Assembly (NCBI RefSeq): GCF_021390645.1 | Contig: NZ_JAJEJT010000004.1 | Span: 372,001 to 436,000, forward strand | DNA: 64,000 nucleotides | Reading direction: 5' to 3' | Origin: Paraburkholderia flagellata | GTDB lineage: Bacteria; Pseudomonadota; Gammaproteobacteria; Burkholderiales; Burkholderiaceae | Part shown: piece by piece, positions 26,823 through 36,570 of the stretch | Position numbering within the stretch: the stretch's first letter is position 1 | How the letters are laid out: each line of letters opens with the position of its first letter | Position numbers and translations under genes: made by a program | The notes under the pieces: generated by a model | What the model saw: the letters and a program-made list of their open reading frames with translations, nothing else | What the model was told of the DNA's origin: nothing | Databases searched by the model: none

Positions 26823-27806
26823 ATGAGTTCCATCGTCAGACAGCCGGTTTTTCATCCCGTCTCTGTCGTTTTCCTCGACGACAGCCCCGACTTTCTCTAC
26901 GCGTTGCGCGGCCTCTTTCCGGGCGCGGGCACGGACCGCTACTTCACGAGCGCGGCGCAAGCGCTGGCTTTCGTGGCCTCGCACGAAGCGCGGCAGCGTG
27001 CTCGCAATCCCGCGTCGGGAGCCGCATGGTCGGAGTTCGAGAAGAGGGGAGGCAACGCACTCGGCGAGGACGTGATGGCCGACGCGGCGCGCTTTGGGGA
27101 TATCGCCGCGCTCGTCGTGGACTACGAAATGCCGGAGATGACCGGCGTTGAGTTTCTCGCCGCCGCGAAGGACCTGGCGTGCACGCGCATCCTGCTCACG
27201 GCCACGGCCGACGAATCGCATGCGGTGGAGGCGTTCAACGCGGGGCTGATCGACTTCTACGTGAAGAAGTCCGATCCCGCCATGACCCGCAAGCTGCGCG
27301 GCGCGATCGACGATGCCAAGCGCAAGTTCTGCGCACGGCGCGGCCATATCGGCGTGCATGGCGTGGGCGCGATCTACGCGAACCGGCGTATTGCCGACGT
27401 GCTGCACGAAGTCGCGCTGCGCGAGCGTATTGTCGAGTACTACTGGCGGCCCGAGCAGAATGCCGTGCTGACGTTCGACGCCGTTGGCAACGCCGGTGTG
27501 TTTCTCGCGTGGGATAGCCACGACTGGGCAGCGCAATGCGATGTCGTGGCGGACGAAGGCGGCCCCGAAGCCTTGCGCGAGGAAATGGCGGCGCGCCGCA
27601 TCATGCCCGTCTACTGGCCGAACGAGGCGTATCGGCCCGGCATGTCGCGCGTGGAGTTTGCCACGCCGCAGCCGGTGCCGGGACTCGACGATACGCATAC
27701 GAGTTGGACGCGTATCGACGATCCGGGTCTTGCGCCCGGGTTGATTACATTTGCCGCGTGGCGGGCGGAACAAGGCGCGCCGGGTGAGGGCGATCGCCTT
27801 GCTTGA
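26823..27806 (+). CDS. Response regulator with unrecognised C-terminal output domain
   Basis: 327-aa protein. Residues 12-155 form a receiver domain with all active-site positions: FLDDSPD (acidic pair), phospho-acceptor Asp100 in VVDYEMPEMTG, LLTATADE and the Lys pair YVKKSDP. The segment between helix 2 and strand 3 is about 40 residues longer than usual. Residues 160-327 (ANRRIADVLHEVALRERIVEYYWRPEQNAVLTFD and on) match no output domain I know; no HTH, GGDEF or kinase motif is visible. Probable partner of the 7TM kinase at 24514. Confidence 0.75.
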   Translation: MSSIVRQPVFHPVSVVFLDDSPDFLYALRGLFPGAGTDRYFTSAAQALAFVASHEARQRARNPASGAAWSEFEKRGGNALGEDVMADAARFGDIAALVVDYEMPEMTGVEFLAAAKDLACTRILLTATADESHAVEAFNAGLIDFYVKKSDPAMTRKLRGAIDDAKRKFCARRGHIGVHGVGAIYANRRIADVLHEVALRERIVEYYWRPEQNAVLTFDAVGNAGVFLAWDSHDWAAQCDVVADEGGPEALREEMAARRIMPVYWPNEAYRPGMSRVEFATPQPVPGLDDTHTSWTRIDDPGLAPGLITFAAWRAEQGAPGEGDRLA

Positions 27807-27824
27807 TGACGTCCCGGGCTGCCC

Positions 27825-29591
27825 TTAGAACGTTTCCCAGTCGGCGGCTTCGTTAGATGCGGTGGTCACGGGGCTGGCCGTTGCCACGGGTGCCGCCTTC
27901 GCGGCCTTGCGGGCCGGCGTGGTTTCCACGGGCTTCGCACGCGCGGGGGCAGGGCGTTTGAGCGTTGCAGCGGGGCGCACAGCACGCGCGCTTTGAGCAG
28001 GCGCTGCAACCGCGGGCGCAGCCGCCGACGCAGCCCGCGCGTCGACCCGGAACACCGTCACGACATCCCGCAAGCCATTCGACTGCGCCGCCATCGACTG
28101 CGCCGCGGCCGATGCTTCTTCCACGAGCGCCGCGTTCTGCTGCGTCACTTCGTCCATCTGCGCGACGGCTCGGTTCACCTGCTCGATGCCGGTGTGCTGC
28201 TCCTCGGACGCCGCTGCGATTTCGCCCATCAGGTCGGCCACGCGGCGCGCCGAAATCACCACCTCGTCGATGGTTTTACCCGCTTCGTCAACGAGCCTCG
28301 TGCCTTCCGAGACTTGCGCGACCGACTGCCCAATCAGATCCTTGATCTCCTTGGCGGCCGTCGCGCTGCGCTGCGCGAGGCTGCGCACCTCGCCCGCCAC
28401 GACGGCGAAGCCACGGCCCTGATCGCCTGCGCGCGCCGCTTCCACGGCCGCGTTGAGCGCGAGGATGTTCGTCTGGAAGGCAATGCCGTCGATCACGCCG
28501 ATGATCTGCTCCACGCGTTGCGAACTGGTCGAAATCTCGTTCATCGTTTCGACCACGCGGCGCACGACTTCGCCGCCGCGCGCGGCGACTTCCGAAGCGT
28601 TCACAGCGAGCGTATTGCCCTGGCGCGCGTTGTCGGTGTTGTGCTTGACCGTGGTCGTGAGTTCTTCGATGCTGGCGGCCGTCTCCTCGAGCGAAGCGGC
28701 TTGTTCCTCGGTGCGTGAGGAAAGGTCCAGGTTGCCCGCCGCGATTTCCTTTGCGCCCGTCGTGATCGATTCGGCGGAAGTCTGAATACGCTGCACGGTA
28801 TCGACCAACTGGCGCTGCATCTGTTGCATCGAGTGGAGCAGGCTGTGCTGGTCGCCGGGCGCGAGATTCACGTGCGCGGTGAGATCGCCTTCGGCAATGC
28901 GCTGGCAGATCTCCGACGCATATTGCGGCTCGCCGCCAAGACTGCGGCGGATCGTGCGGATGAGCCACATGAGGCCGAGCGTCACGGCCGCGCCGATCAC
29001 CGTCACGAGCACGAGATTGCTGATCAGCGCGCTGCGGAAGGCGTCGTCGATATCGTCGGTGTAGATGCCGGTGAAGACGTGCCAGTCCCAGCCCGGCACG
29101 AAGGCGGAATACGTGATCTTTTCGACGGGCTCGCTCTTGCCGGGCTTCGGCCACCAGTAGCTGCTGTAGCCGTCGCCGCCCGTGGACGAGCTTTTGACGA
29201 TCTCGAGCGCGACATGCGTGCCGCGCGGGTCCGTCATGTTCGCCTGGTTCTTGCCTTCCAGTTCAGGCTTGGGCGGCACGAGCAGCGCCATGGCGTTGCT
29301 GTCGTAAATGCCGAAGTAGCCGCTCTGGTCATCGCCGTAGCGCGTGCCGCGCAGCGTGGCGATGGCGAGGCGCTTCGCGTCGTCGTCGCTCATGTGGCCG
29401 GCGGCCGCTTCCTTCTGGTAGTACGAGACCACGCCCAACGCGGTTTGCGTCTCCTGTTCCACCAGGTTCTTGCGGTCCGTCACCATGCCCGAGCGCGTCA
29501 TGAGGGCGTTGGCCACCACCATCACGACGAGCGAGATCCACAGCAGCCCGACGATGCTCCAGGCTTTCTGATTCAACGTTATTCGCTTCAC
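27825..29591 (-). CDS. Methyl-accepting chemotaxis protein with sCache sensor
   Basis: 588-aa chemoreceptor. A GTG start at 29591 with GGAG ten bases upstream gives the N-terminus VKRITLNQKAWSIVGLLW; the open frame beyond it has no features. Order: membrane helix, periplasmic single Cache domain (about residues 30-190, GYFGIYDSNAMALL, GWDWHVFTGIY), second helix, HAMP, and a long cytoplasmic coiled coil with the conserved hairpin tip [23 protein letters not shown]. The C-terminal 60 residues are Ala/Pro/Lys-rich and end in DWETF, a CheR/CheB-docking-like pentapeptide. Confidence 0.92.
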   Translation of the reverse strand: MKRITLNQKAWSIVGLLWISLVVMVVANALMTRSGMVTDRKNLVEQETQTALGVVSYYQKEAAAGHMSDDDAKRLAIATLRGTRYGDDQSGYFGIYDSNAMALLVPPKPELEGKNQANMTDPRGTHVALEIVKSSSTGGDGYSSYWWPKPGKSEPVEKITYSAFVPGWDWHVFTGIYTDDIDDAFRSALISNLVLVTVIGAAVTLGLMWLIRTIRRSLGGEPQYASEICQRIAEGDLTAHVNLAPGDQHSLLHSMQQMQRQLVDTVQRIQTSAESITTGAKEIAAGNLDLSSRTEEQAASLEETAASIEELTTTVKHNTDNARQGNTLAVNASEVAARGGEVVRRVVETMNEISTSSQRVEQIIGVIDGIAFQTNILALNAAVEAARAGDQGRGFAVVAGEVRSLAQRSATAAKEIKDLIGQSVAQVSEGTRLVDEAGKTIDEVVISARRVADLMGEIAAASEEQHTGIEQVNRAVAQMDEVTQQNAALVEEASAAAQSMAAQSNGLRDVVTVFRVDARAASAAAPAVAAPAQSARAVRPAATLKRPAPARAKPVETTPARKAAKAAPVATASPVTTASNEAADWETF

Positions 29592-29659
29592 GTTCGTTTT
29601 TCTCCAGCCGTCTTCGATTGTCTTTTTAGCGACGGTGCATAGGTGCAGCGCCATCGTGT

Positions 29660-29687
29660 TTAACGGATGGTTCGGACGGAACCTTTA
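29660..29687 (-). promoter_or_regulatory. Sigma-28-like promoter for the chemoreceptor gene
   Basis: On the minus strand TAAA, 16 bp, then TCCGTTAA, close to the flagellar consensus TAAA-N15-GCCGATAA. It lies about 69 bp before the GTG start. Confidence 0.4.
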
Positions 29688-29742
29688 AGGTTTGCTTATA
29701 GGTTCTTTGCGCTGAGTGGGGTTTGTTATGCGAATTCTTTCG

Positions 29743-30774
29743 TTATCCTTTCTCTCGCGGCCCCGCCGTCGAAGCCCGCACGACCAGCCGCGGCGCCGAG
29801 ACCACACACACGCGTGCAGCCGCGCCGGCAGCCGAATCTGGCGCTTCGACCAACTCCGTCAGCAGCTCAACGGCCAGCTCCGCCGCCTCGATCGTTGCGA
29901 CCGCAACGGTCGTGAGCGCGGGCCGTGACTCGCGCGCAAGCTGAATATCGGTGATGCCAACCACGGAGAGTTCGCGTGGCACGTGAAGCCCGAGATCGGC
30001 GGCGGCCTGCATCGCACCGAGCGCGGGCAGGTCGTTGGTCGCGAAGATTGCGGTGAGGTCGGGATGCCGCGCCAGCAACTCGCTCGTGGCCGCATAGCCG
30101 CCTTGCGTCGTATCCGGCGCATAACGCACGGGCGCGCCTGCACCGTCAAGCCCGGCCGCCTGCATGGCCGCGACGAAGCCGTCATAGCGCGCCGCGTGTA
30201 TGCCTGAAACCTTGCTGCCGACAATCGCGCCGACGCGCCGATGCCCGAGCGCTAACAGATGTTGCGCGGCAAGCTCTCCCGCGCGCCGAAAGTCCACGGC
30301 CACGCACGGCAGGCCGGGCGGATCGAGCGGTCGCTCCCACATGCACAACACGACCGGCGCGCCGCGCCGCACGGTGGCGCGCAGGTCGGCAAAGTCGAGA
30401 TTGGCGTTCATCACGAGCACGCCCGCCGAGAGCGTGCCCGCAATCTGTTCGAGGTAGGCGCGGCCCGTTTGCGGATCGCCGTCCGTATTGCAGATGATGA
30501 GGAAGCGCCCGCTGCGCCGCAGCGCATTTTCCACGGCGAGCGCGAACTCCGGGTAGAACGGGTTCGCGATGCTCGACACCATGAGCGCGATGGTCGGCGG
30601 CCGCCCTTCGGCGAGCGCGCGCGCCGACAAATGCGGGCGATAACCGAGCGCCTCGATCGCTTCGAGCACACGTTGGCGCGTGGCTTCGCCCACCCGCCCG
30701 CGCTCGCGCAAGACGTTCGAGACGGTGGCCGGCGTGACGCCGGCGCGGCGCGCGACTTCGTTCAGGGTCGGCAT
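29743..30774 (-). CDS. LacI-family regulator of the galactoside operon
   Basis: 343-aa LacI/GalR regulator: HTH LNEVARRAGVTPATVSNVLRERGRVGEATRQRVLEAIEALGYRPH at residues 4-48, then a periplasmic-binding-like sugar domain. Divergent from an ABC/GH42 operon, with a perfect 16-bp palindrome with a GCGC centre (30912-30927) in the gap. It probably represses that operon until a galactoside or galactose binds. Confidence 0.9.
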   Translation of the reverse strand: MPTLNEVARRAGVTPATVSNVLRERGRVGEATRQRVLEAIEALGYRPHLSARALAEGRPPTIALMVSSIANPFYPEFALAVENALRRSGRFLIICNTDGDPQTGRAYLEQIAGTLSAGVLVMNANLDFADLRATVRRGAPVVLCMWERPLDPPGLPCVAVDFRRAGELAAQHLLALGHRRVGAIVGSKVSGIHAARYDGFVAAMQAAGLDGAGAPVRYAPDTTQGGYAATSELLARHPDLTAIFATNDLPALGAMQAAADLGLHVPRELSVVGITDIQLARESRPALTTVAVATIEAAELAVELLTELVEAPDSAAGAAARVCVVSAPRLVVRASTAGPREKG

Positions 30775-30911
30775 GCGATCTCAAAATATGGGAAGGCGAT
30801 TCAACATTTGCATGATTGTGACGAGCACTGCAACATTGGCCCGACAATCAAGACGAATATCGGAGACAAGGCAGCCAGATCGCTCACGCGATCGCTTTTT
30901 TATGGGCTGCT

Positions 30912-30927
30912 GATTAAGCGCTTAATC
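30912..30927. promoter_or_regulatory. LacI-type operator upstream of the galactoside operon
   Basis: GATTAAGCGCTTAATC is a perfect 16-bp palindrome with the central CG step typical of LacI/GalR operators, 37 bp before the first gene of the operon. Confidence 0.65.
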
Positions 30928-30963
30928 TCCGGTTCGTGCTAATTAGAACATGGAGACGGGACG

Positions 30964-32136
30964 ATGGCGAGCATTTCGTTACGCGGCGTTCAGAAGGCAT
31001 ACGGCGAGAATGCGCCGGTGATTCGCAACGTCGATCTGGAGATCGGCAGGAACGAGTTCTGTGTATTCCTCGGTCCCTCGGGCTGCGGCAAGTCCACGCT
31101 GCTGCGCATGATCGCGGGCCTCGAAGACTTGACCGACGGCGATATTTCGATCGGCGGCAAGCTCGTCAACGACGTGCCCGCCGCGCAGCGGGGCGTGGCC
31201 ATGGTGTTCCAGAGCTACGCGCTGTTCCCGCACATGACCGTGTACGAGAACATGGCGTTTGGCCTGAAGCTCGCGAAGACGCCGAAGGCCGAGATCGATC
31301 GCAAGGTGCGCGAAGCCGCGCGCATTCTTCAGCTCGAAGCGTTGCTCGAGCGTCACCCCAAGGCGCTTTCGGGCGGGCAGCGGCAGCGCGTCGCGATTGG
31401 CCGCGCGATCGTGCGCGAGCCCGGCGTGTTTCTGTTCGACGAGCCGCTTTCCAATCTCGACGCAACGTTGCGTGGCCAGACGCGTATCGAGATCGCTCGC
31501 CTGCATCGGCAATTCGAGCAGGCGAGCGTGGTGTACGTCACGCACGACCAGATCGAGGCGATGACGCTCGCCGACAAGATCGTCCTGCTGCATAGCGGTA
31601 AGGATACCGAACGATATGGCAGCATCGCCCAGGTGGGTGCGCCGCTCGAGCTTTATCACCGTCCCGCGAGCCGCTTCGTGGCGGGCTTCATCGGTTCGCC
31701 GCGCATGAACTTTCTGCCGGCGCGCGTGGCGGCCATCGAGGCGAATGGCGTGAGCGTCACGGTCGATGAAAGCGGCGAAACGGTGCGGCTGCCTGTGCAG
31801 GGCGCGCGGCTCGCCGTGGGCGCGCCTGTCACGTTTGGCGTGCGGCCCGAACATCTCGAACTGGTGGTGGAGGGTGTTGCACCGCGAACGCCGGGAAATG
31901 GTCAGGATGCCTTGACGATTAAGCGCGCCATCACACTGGTCGAGGAGCTTGGCGAGCACAGCTACGTGCACCTCGACCAGCCGGGTGGGGTGGTGCTCGT
32001 CGCCAAGGCGCCCGGCGACGCACGGCTAGGTAGCGGCGACTCAGTGCAGTTCCGCGCGAGTGCCGGCGCCTGCCATCTGTTTGCGGAGGACGGTTTTGCC
32101 GTCGCGCCGCTCGCCACCGCCGATCAACCCGCATGA
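30964..32136 (+). CDS. Sugar ABC transporter ATPase (MsmK/UgpC/MalK type)
   Basis: 390-aa ATPase. Walker [15 protein letters not shown] (about residues 37-50), signature [14 protein letters not shown], Walker [13 protein letters not shown] and the H-loop [11 protein letters not shown] are all intact; a C-terminal TOBE region (about 240-380) follows. It energises the MalFG-type permeases at 35575 and 36571. First gene of the operon, 23 bp before the GH42 gene. In this family such ATPases are often shared by several importers. Confidence 0.92.
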   Translation: MASISLRGVQKAYGENAPVIRNVDLEIGRNEFCVFLGPSGCGKSTLLRMIAGLEDLTDGDISIGGKLVNDVPAAQRGVAMVFQSYALFPHMTVYENMAFGLKLAKTPKAEIDRKVREAARILQLEALLERHPKALSGGQRQRVAIGRAIVREPGVFLFDEPLSNLDATLRGQTRIEIARLHRQFEQASVVYVTHDQIEAMTLADKIVLLHSGKDTERYGSIAQVGAPLELYHRPASRFVAGFIGSPRMNFLPARVAAIEANGVSVTVDESGETVRLPVQGARLAVGAPVTFGVRPEHLELVVEGVAPRTPGNGQDALTIKRAITLVEELGEHSYVHLDQPGGVVLVAKAPGDARLGSGDSVQFRASAGACHLFAEDGFAVAPLATADQPA

Positions 32137-32159
32137 AAACAACAAACGAGGACACAGAG

Positions 32160-34157
32160 ATGCGTCTTGGAGTTTGCTATTACCCGGAGCACTGGCCGGA
32201 GGCCATGTGGAAAGACGACGCCGCGCGCATGAAGGCGCTGGGTATCGCGCAGGTACGTATCGCCGAGTTCGCGTGGAGCCGCATCGAGCCCACGCGCGGT
32301 GAGTTCGACTGGGGCTGGCTCGACCGCGCCATCGACACGCTCGGCGCCGCCGGCCTGCAAGTGGTGATGTGCACGCCCACGGCTACGCCGCCCAAGTGGC
32401 TGATCGACCAGCATCCCGACATTCTCCCCGTGGGCGCCGATGGCCGCGTGCGCGGGTTCGGCTCGCGGCGGCACTACGATTTTTCGTCGCCAACGTATTT
32501 CGAGGCTTCGCGGCGCATCTGCGAGGCGGTTGCGGCGCGTTATGGCCAGCATCCCGCCGTGGCCTATTGGCAAACCGATAACGAGTACGGTTGCCATCAA
32601 ACGGTGGTCAGCTATTCGCCGGCGGCGGTGCAGCGTTTTCGCGAATGGCTCAAGGCACGCTACGGCAGCATCGACGCGCTCAATACCGCCTGGGGCACCG
32701 TATTCTGGAGCATGGAGTACCGCAGCTTCGACGAAATCGAGGCGCCCGTCGGCACTGTGACCGAGGCGCATCCGTCGCACCGGCTCGACTATCAGCGCTT
32801 TGCCTCCGATGAAGTGCAGCGCTACAACCGCATGCAGGTTGATATCCTGCGCGCGCATTCGCCGGGACGGCCCATCGCGCACAACTTCATGCAGCTGTTC
32901 ATGGAGTTCGATCACTACAAGGTCGCCGCCGATCTCGACGTCGCGACGTGGGACAGCTATCCGCTCGGCGCGCTCGACCAGCAGTGGTTTGCACCCGATG
33001 TCAAGGCGCGCTATCTGCGCACGGGTCACCCGGACTTCGCCTCATTCAATCACGACGTGTATCGCGGCATGTCGAAGCTGCCGTTCTGGGTCATGGAGCA
33101 GCAGCCCGGCCCCGTGAACTGGGCGCACTGGAACCCCGCGCCGCTGCCCGGCATGGTGCGTCTCTGGAGCTGGGAAGCGTTCGCGCATGGTGCGGGTTGT
33201 GTGTCGTATTTCCGCTGGCGCCAGGCGCCGTTTGCGCAGGAGCAGATGCACGCGGGCCTGAATACGCCCGACAACCGCCCCGACCTTGGCAGCGCGGAGG
33301 CGGCGCGCGTGGCCGAAGAAATCGAGGCGGTGCTGGCAAAGGCGAAGGGCGGCCGCGACTTCGACGTGAAGACGCCCGTTGCGCTCGTGCTCGACTACGA
33401 GGCGAAGTGGCTCTTCGAAATTCATCCGCAGGGCGCGGATTTCCACTATCCGCGCTTCGCTGTGGAGTACTACTCGGCGCTGCGCGCGCTCGGCTTCGAC
33501 GTGGATATCGTTTCGGTGCACGCACCGCTCGACGGTTACCGTCTCGTGGTCGTGCCGCCGCTGCCCATTGTCCCCGACGACTTCGCGCAGCGTCTCGCCA
33601 GCTCGGGCGCGCAAGTGGTGATCGGGCCGCGCACGGGCTCGAAAACGGTCGATCTGCAGATTCCCGCCAACCTGCCGCCGGGCCCGCTGGCGGCGCTCCT
33701 GCCGCTGCGTGTGTGGCGCGTGGAGTCGTTGCGGCCCAACATCAGCGAGCCAGTGCGCTTCGACCTGGACGGCGCGTCCGACGGCCACGCGCGCCACTGG
33801 CGCGATCTGCTCGAACTCGGTGCTAACACCGGCGAAAACGAATGGGCCGTGCCGGAAGTGCGCGCGACGTTCAGCGACGGTCATCCCGCTTATGTGAAGA
33901 GCGGTGCGGTCCACTACCTTGCCAGCCTGTTCGACGAGGCGAGCACGCAGGCGCTCTTTGCGCGCGTGGCGCGCGAAGCGGGCCTTGCGCCGCAGCCGCT
34001 TGGCGACGCGATACGCATGAGCCGGCGTGGCGGGTTCACCTGGGTATTCAACTATGGGCCGGGCACGCACACGCTTTCTGCGGATATTCCCGACGATGCA
34101 ATCGTGATCGGCTCGCGTACGATAGAACCGCAGGGCGTGAGCGCGTACCGTTCGTGA
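32160..34157 (+). CDS. GH42 beta-galactosidase
   Basis: 665-aa glycoside hydrolase of family 42, starting at the ATG at 32160 (GAGG upstream). The N-terminus [17 protein letters not shown] is diagnostic. The probable acid/base is Glu142 in TDNEYG and the nucleophile Glu313 in [15 protein letters not shown] barrel (1-390) is followed by the trimerisation and small beta domains. There is no signal peptide, so it acts in the cytoplasm on beta-galactosides brought in by the ABC system. It lies between the ATPase and binding-protein genes. The substrate is probably short beta-galacto-oligosaccharides rather than lactose, by analogy with the family. Confidence 0.93.
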   Translation: MRLGVCYYPEHWPEAMWKDDAARMKALGIAQVRIAEFAWSRIEPTRGEFDWGWLDRAIDTLGAAGLQVVMCTPTATPPKWLIDQHPDILPVGADGRVRGFGSRRHYDFSSPTYFEASRRICEAVAARYGQHPAVAYWQTDNEYGCHQTVVSYSPAAVQRFREWLKARYGSIDALNTAWGTVFWSMEYRSFDEIEAPVGTVTEAHPSHRLDYQRFASDEVQRYNRMQVDILRAHSPGRPIAHNFMQLFMEFDHYKVAADLDVATWDSYPLGALDQQWFAPDVKARYLRTGHPDFASFNHDVYRGMSKLPFWVMEQQPGPVNWAHWNPAPLPGMVRLWSWEAFAHGAGCVSYFRWRQAPFAQEQMHAGLNTPDNRPDLGSAEAARVAEEIEAVLAKAKGGRDFDVKTPVALVLDYEAKWLFEIHPQGADFHYPRFAVEYYSALRALGFDVDIVSVHAPLDGYRLVVVPPLPIVPDDFAQRLASSGAQVVIGPRTGSKTVDLQIPANLPPGPLAALLPLRVWRVESLRPNISEPVRFDLDGASDGHARHWRDLLELGANTGENEWAVPEVRATFSDGHPAYVKSGAVHYLASLFDEASTQALFARVAREAGLAPQPLGDAIRMSRRGGFTWVFNYGPGTHTLSADIPDDAIVIGSRTIEPQGVSAYRS

Positions 34158-34221
34158 CAGACGCATTGCGCAGTTCCTTCCGATGCAGCACCGACAACGA
34201 CGTATAACCAAGGAGACACGC

Positions 34222-35484
34222 ATGATCGGCAAGACCCTCAGACCACGCCCCCTGCTCGTTGCTGCGACGCTGGCGGCGCTCGCGCTTGCAGGCACTTTTG
34301 CAAGCGCGGCGCAAGCCGGCACGCTCGAAATGAACATTGCCTACAAGGGCGCAAGCCAACGCGCCGTGTGGGAGCAGGTGATCGACGAGTTCAAGAAGAC
34401 GCATCCCGGCACCGACGTGAAGGTGTCGTTCGTCGACGAGGAAGCCTACAAGGTGCAGTTGCCGAACTGGCTCACGACCGCGCCGCCCGACATCGTGAAC
34501 TGGCACGACGGCGAGCGCATGGCCTACTACGCGAAGCGCGGCCTTTTTGCGGATCTTTCGGACGACTGGAAGAAGAACAACTGGGACAGCATGTACGCCT
34601 CGACGAAGGAGGCCTCGTCGTACCAGGGCAAGCAGTACGCCGCGCCCACGGTGTATTACTCGTGGGGCATGTTCTATCGCAAGGACCTGTTCGACAAGGT
34701 GGGCATCAAGAGCGAGCCGAAGACGTGGAATGAATTTCTCGACGCCTGCAAGAAGCTCAAGGCCGCCGGCATCGCGCCGATTGCCGTGGCTGGCCGCGAC
34801 GCGTGGACGCTTGCCGGGTGGTTCGACTATCTGGACCTGCGCCTGAACGGCAACGCGTTCCACCAGAAGCTCATGGCGGGCGAAGTGCCGTACACCGACC
34901 CGCGCGTGAAGAAGGTCTACGTCACGTGGAAACAGCTGCTCGACGACGGCGACTTCATTCCCAATTCGCTCTCGTACGATCTGGATGCGGCGCAGCCGTT
35001 CCTGTTCCAGGGCAAGGCCGCGATGATGCTGATGGGCACCTTCATTACGGGCGGCTTCAGCCCAACGGTCAAGCAGCAGATGGGTTACTTCCAGTTCCCG
35101 ATCATCGACCCGAACGTGCCGACCGCCGAAGATGGTCCGGTCGAATCGCTGCATATTCCGGGCAAGGCGAAGAACAAGGCCGACGCGCGCGCGTTCCTCG
35201 CGTTTGCGGAGACGCCCGAAGTTGGCGCGCAACTCGCCAAGGGTCTGGGTTCGCTTTCGGCGAACAGCAAGTCGCCGGAGCCCGAAGACCCGATTTCGAA
35301 GATCGGCTTCCAGATCCTTTCGAACACGAAGGGCGGCATTGCGCAGTTCTATGATCGCGACATGACGAAGGAAATGGCCGACGAGGGCATGAAGGGCATG
35401 CAGCAGTTCGTGTCCGATCCGACGAAGCTCGATTCGATTCTTGCGCAGCTGGAGCAGACGCGTCAGCGGATCTACAAGAAGTAA
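34222..35484 (+). CDS. Sugar ABC transporter substrate-binding protein
   Basis: 420-aa family-1 (MalE-like) binding protein with a Sec signal ending in ASAAQA near residue 32. The start at 34222 has AAGGAG upstream. Motifs VWEQVIDEFKKTHPGTDVKV and YYSWGMFYRKDLFDKVGI are typical. Periplasmic receptor of the galactoside importer; the ligand is inferred from the adjacent GH42 gene. Confidence 0.9.
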   Translation: MIGKTLRPRPLLVAATLAALALAGTFASAAQAGTLEMNIAYKGASQRAVWEQVIDEFKKTHPGTDVKVSFVDEEAYKVQLPNWLTTAPPDIVNWHDGERMAYYAKRGLFADLSDDWKKNNWDSMYASTKEASSYQGKQYAAPTVYYSWGMFYRKDLFDKVGIKSEPKTWNEFLDACKKLKAAGIAPIAVAGRDAWTLAGWFDYLDLRLNGNAFHQKLMAGEVPYTDPRVKKVYVTWKQLLDDGDFIPNSLSYDLDAAQPFLFQGKAAMMLMGTFITGGFSPTVKQQMGYFQFPIIDPNVPTAEDGPVESLHIPGKAKNKADARAFLAFAETPEVGAQLAKGLGSLSANSKSPEPEDPISKIGFQILSNTKGGIAQFYDRDMTKEMADEGMKGMQQFVSDPTKLDSILAQLEQTRQRIYKK

Positions 35485-35574
35485 GGAATTCGAAGCAGGG
35501 GCGGGCGGTCGATGCTTGCGCCGCCTGCCCTTCGTGGACGCTGAAGGCTTTGCATGGGACAGGAGGTTTTTGCC

Positions 35575-36549
35575 GTGAGACAGGCAGTGACTCACACCGT
35601 TGCGCATCGCGTGGATGGAGCCGCGCCGGCTGGTGGCGAGAACGGCGGCATGCCGCACGCAAGCGGGCGGGGCATTCAGCCGCGCCGCCGCGCGTCGCCC
35701 ACCGCGCGGCGCCAGCGCCGAGCCGCGTGCCTCTTTCTCGCGCCCGCGTGCATCATGTTCGCGGTCTACGTGATCTGGCCGATTCTCTCGACGCTGCGCC
35801 TGTCGCTCTACAACTGGGATGGCATGAGCGAAGCGAGTTTCGTGGGTCTCGCGAATTACGTCGAGTTGTTCCACGCGCCCACGTTCTACACGGCGCTCAA
35901 AAACAACGTGATCTGGCTGGTGCTGTTCCTGCTCGCGCCGCCCATGGGCCTCGCGATCGCGCTGTACCTCAACCAGGCTGTGGGCGGCATCCGCATCGTC
36001 AAATCGCTGTTCTTCGCGCCGTTCGTGCTTTCGGGCGTGGTGGTGGGCCTCATCTACTCGTGGTTCTACGACCCCACGTTCGGCCTGCTCGCGCTCATGC
36101 TGGGCCGCGGCATACCCGTGCTCGGCGACCCGAACTACGCCACGCCCGGCATCATATTCGCGGCGCTATGGCCGCAAACTGCGTACTGCATGATCCTCTA
36201 TCTCACCGGCCTCACCACGCTCAACAGCGAGCAGATCGAGGCCGCGCGCATGGAAGGCGCGAAGGGCTGGAGCATGCTTTGGCACGTGATCCTGCCGCAG
36301 CTTCGCCCCGTCACGTTCATGGCGGTGGTCGTCACGATCATTGGCGCGCTGCGCAGTTTCGACCTCATCTCGGTGATGACGGGCGGCGGCCCGTTCGAAA
36401 GCTCGACGGTGCTCGCGTACTACATGTACGACCAGGCAATCAAATACTATCGGCTCGGTTATTCGGCCGCGATTGCCGTCGTGCTGTTCGCGATCATGCT
36501 GCTCTATATCGTCTATCACCTGCGCCGCCTGCTGCGCAGCGAGCACTGA
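35575..36549 (+). CDS. Sugar ABC transporter permease (MalF/UgpA type)
   Basis: 324-aa permease. A strong AGGAGG eight bases before GTG at 35575 makes that the likely start, rather than the in-frame ATG at 35554. A basic, disordered N-tail of about 45 residues precedes six helices. The EAA loop reads EAARMEGAKGWSMLWHVILPQL. It pairs with the next gene, 21 bp downstream. Confidence 0.9.
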   Translation: MRQAVTHTVAHRVDGAAPAGGENGGMPHASGRGIQPRRRASPTARRQRRAACLFLAPACIMFAVYVIWPILSTLRLSLYNWDGMSEASFVGLANYVELFHAPTFYTALKNNVIWLVLFLLAPPMGLAIALYLNQAVGGIRIVKSLFFAPFVLSGVVVGLIYSWFYDPTFGLLALMLGRGIPVLGDPNYATPGIIFAALWPQTAYCMILYLTGLTTLNSEQIEAARMEGAKGWSMLWHVILPQLRPVTFMAVVVTIIGALRSFDLISVMTGGGPFESSTVLAYYMYDQAIKYYRLGYSAAIAVVLFAIMLLYIVYHLRRLLRSEH

Positions 36550-36570
36550 ATCCGCCACGAGGAGCCGCAC

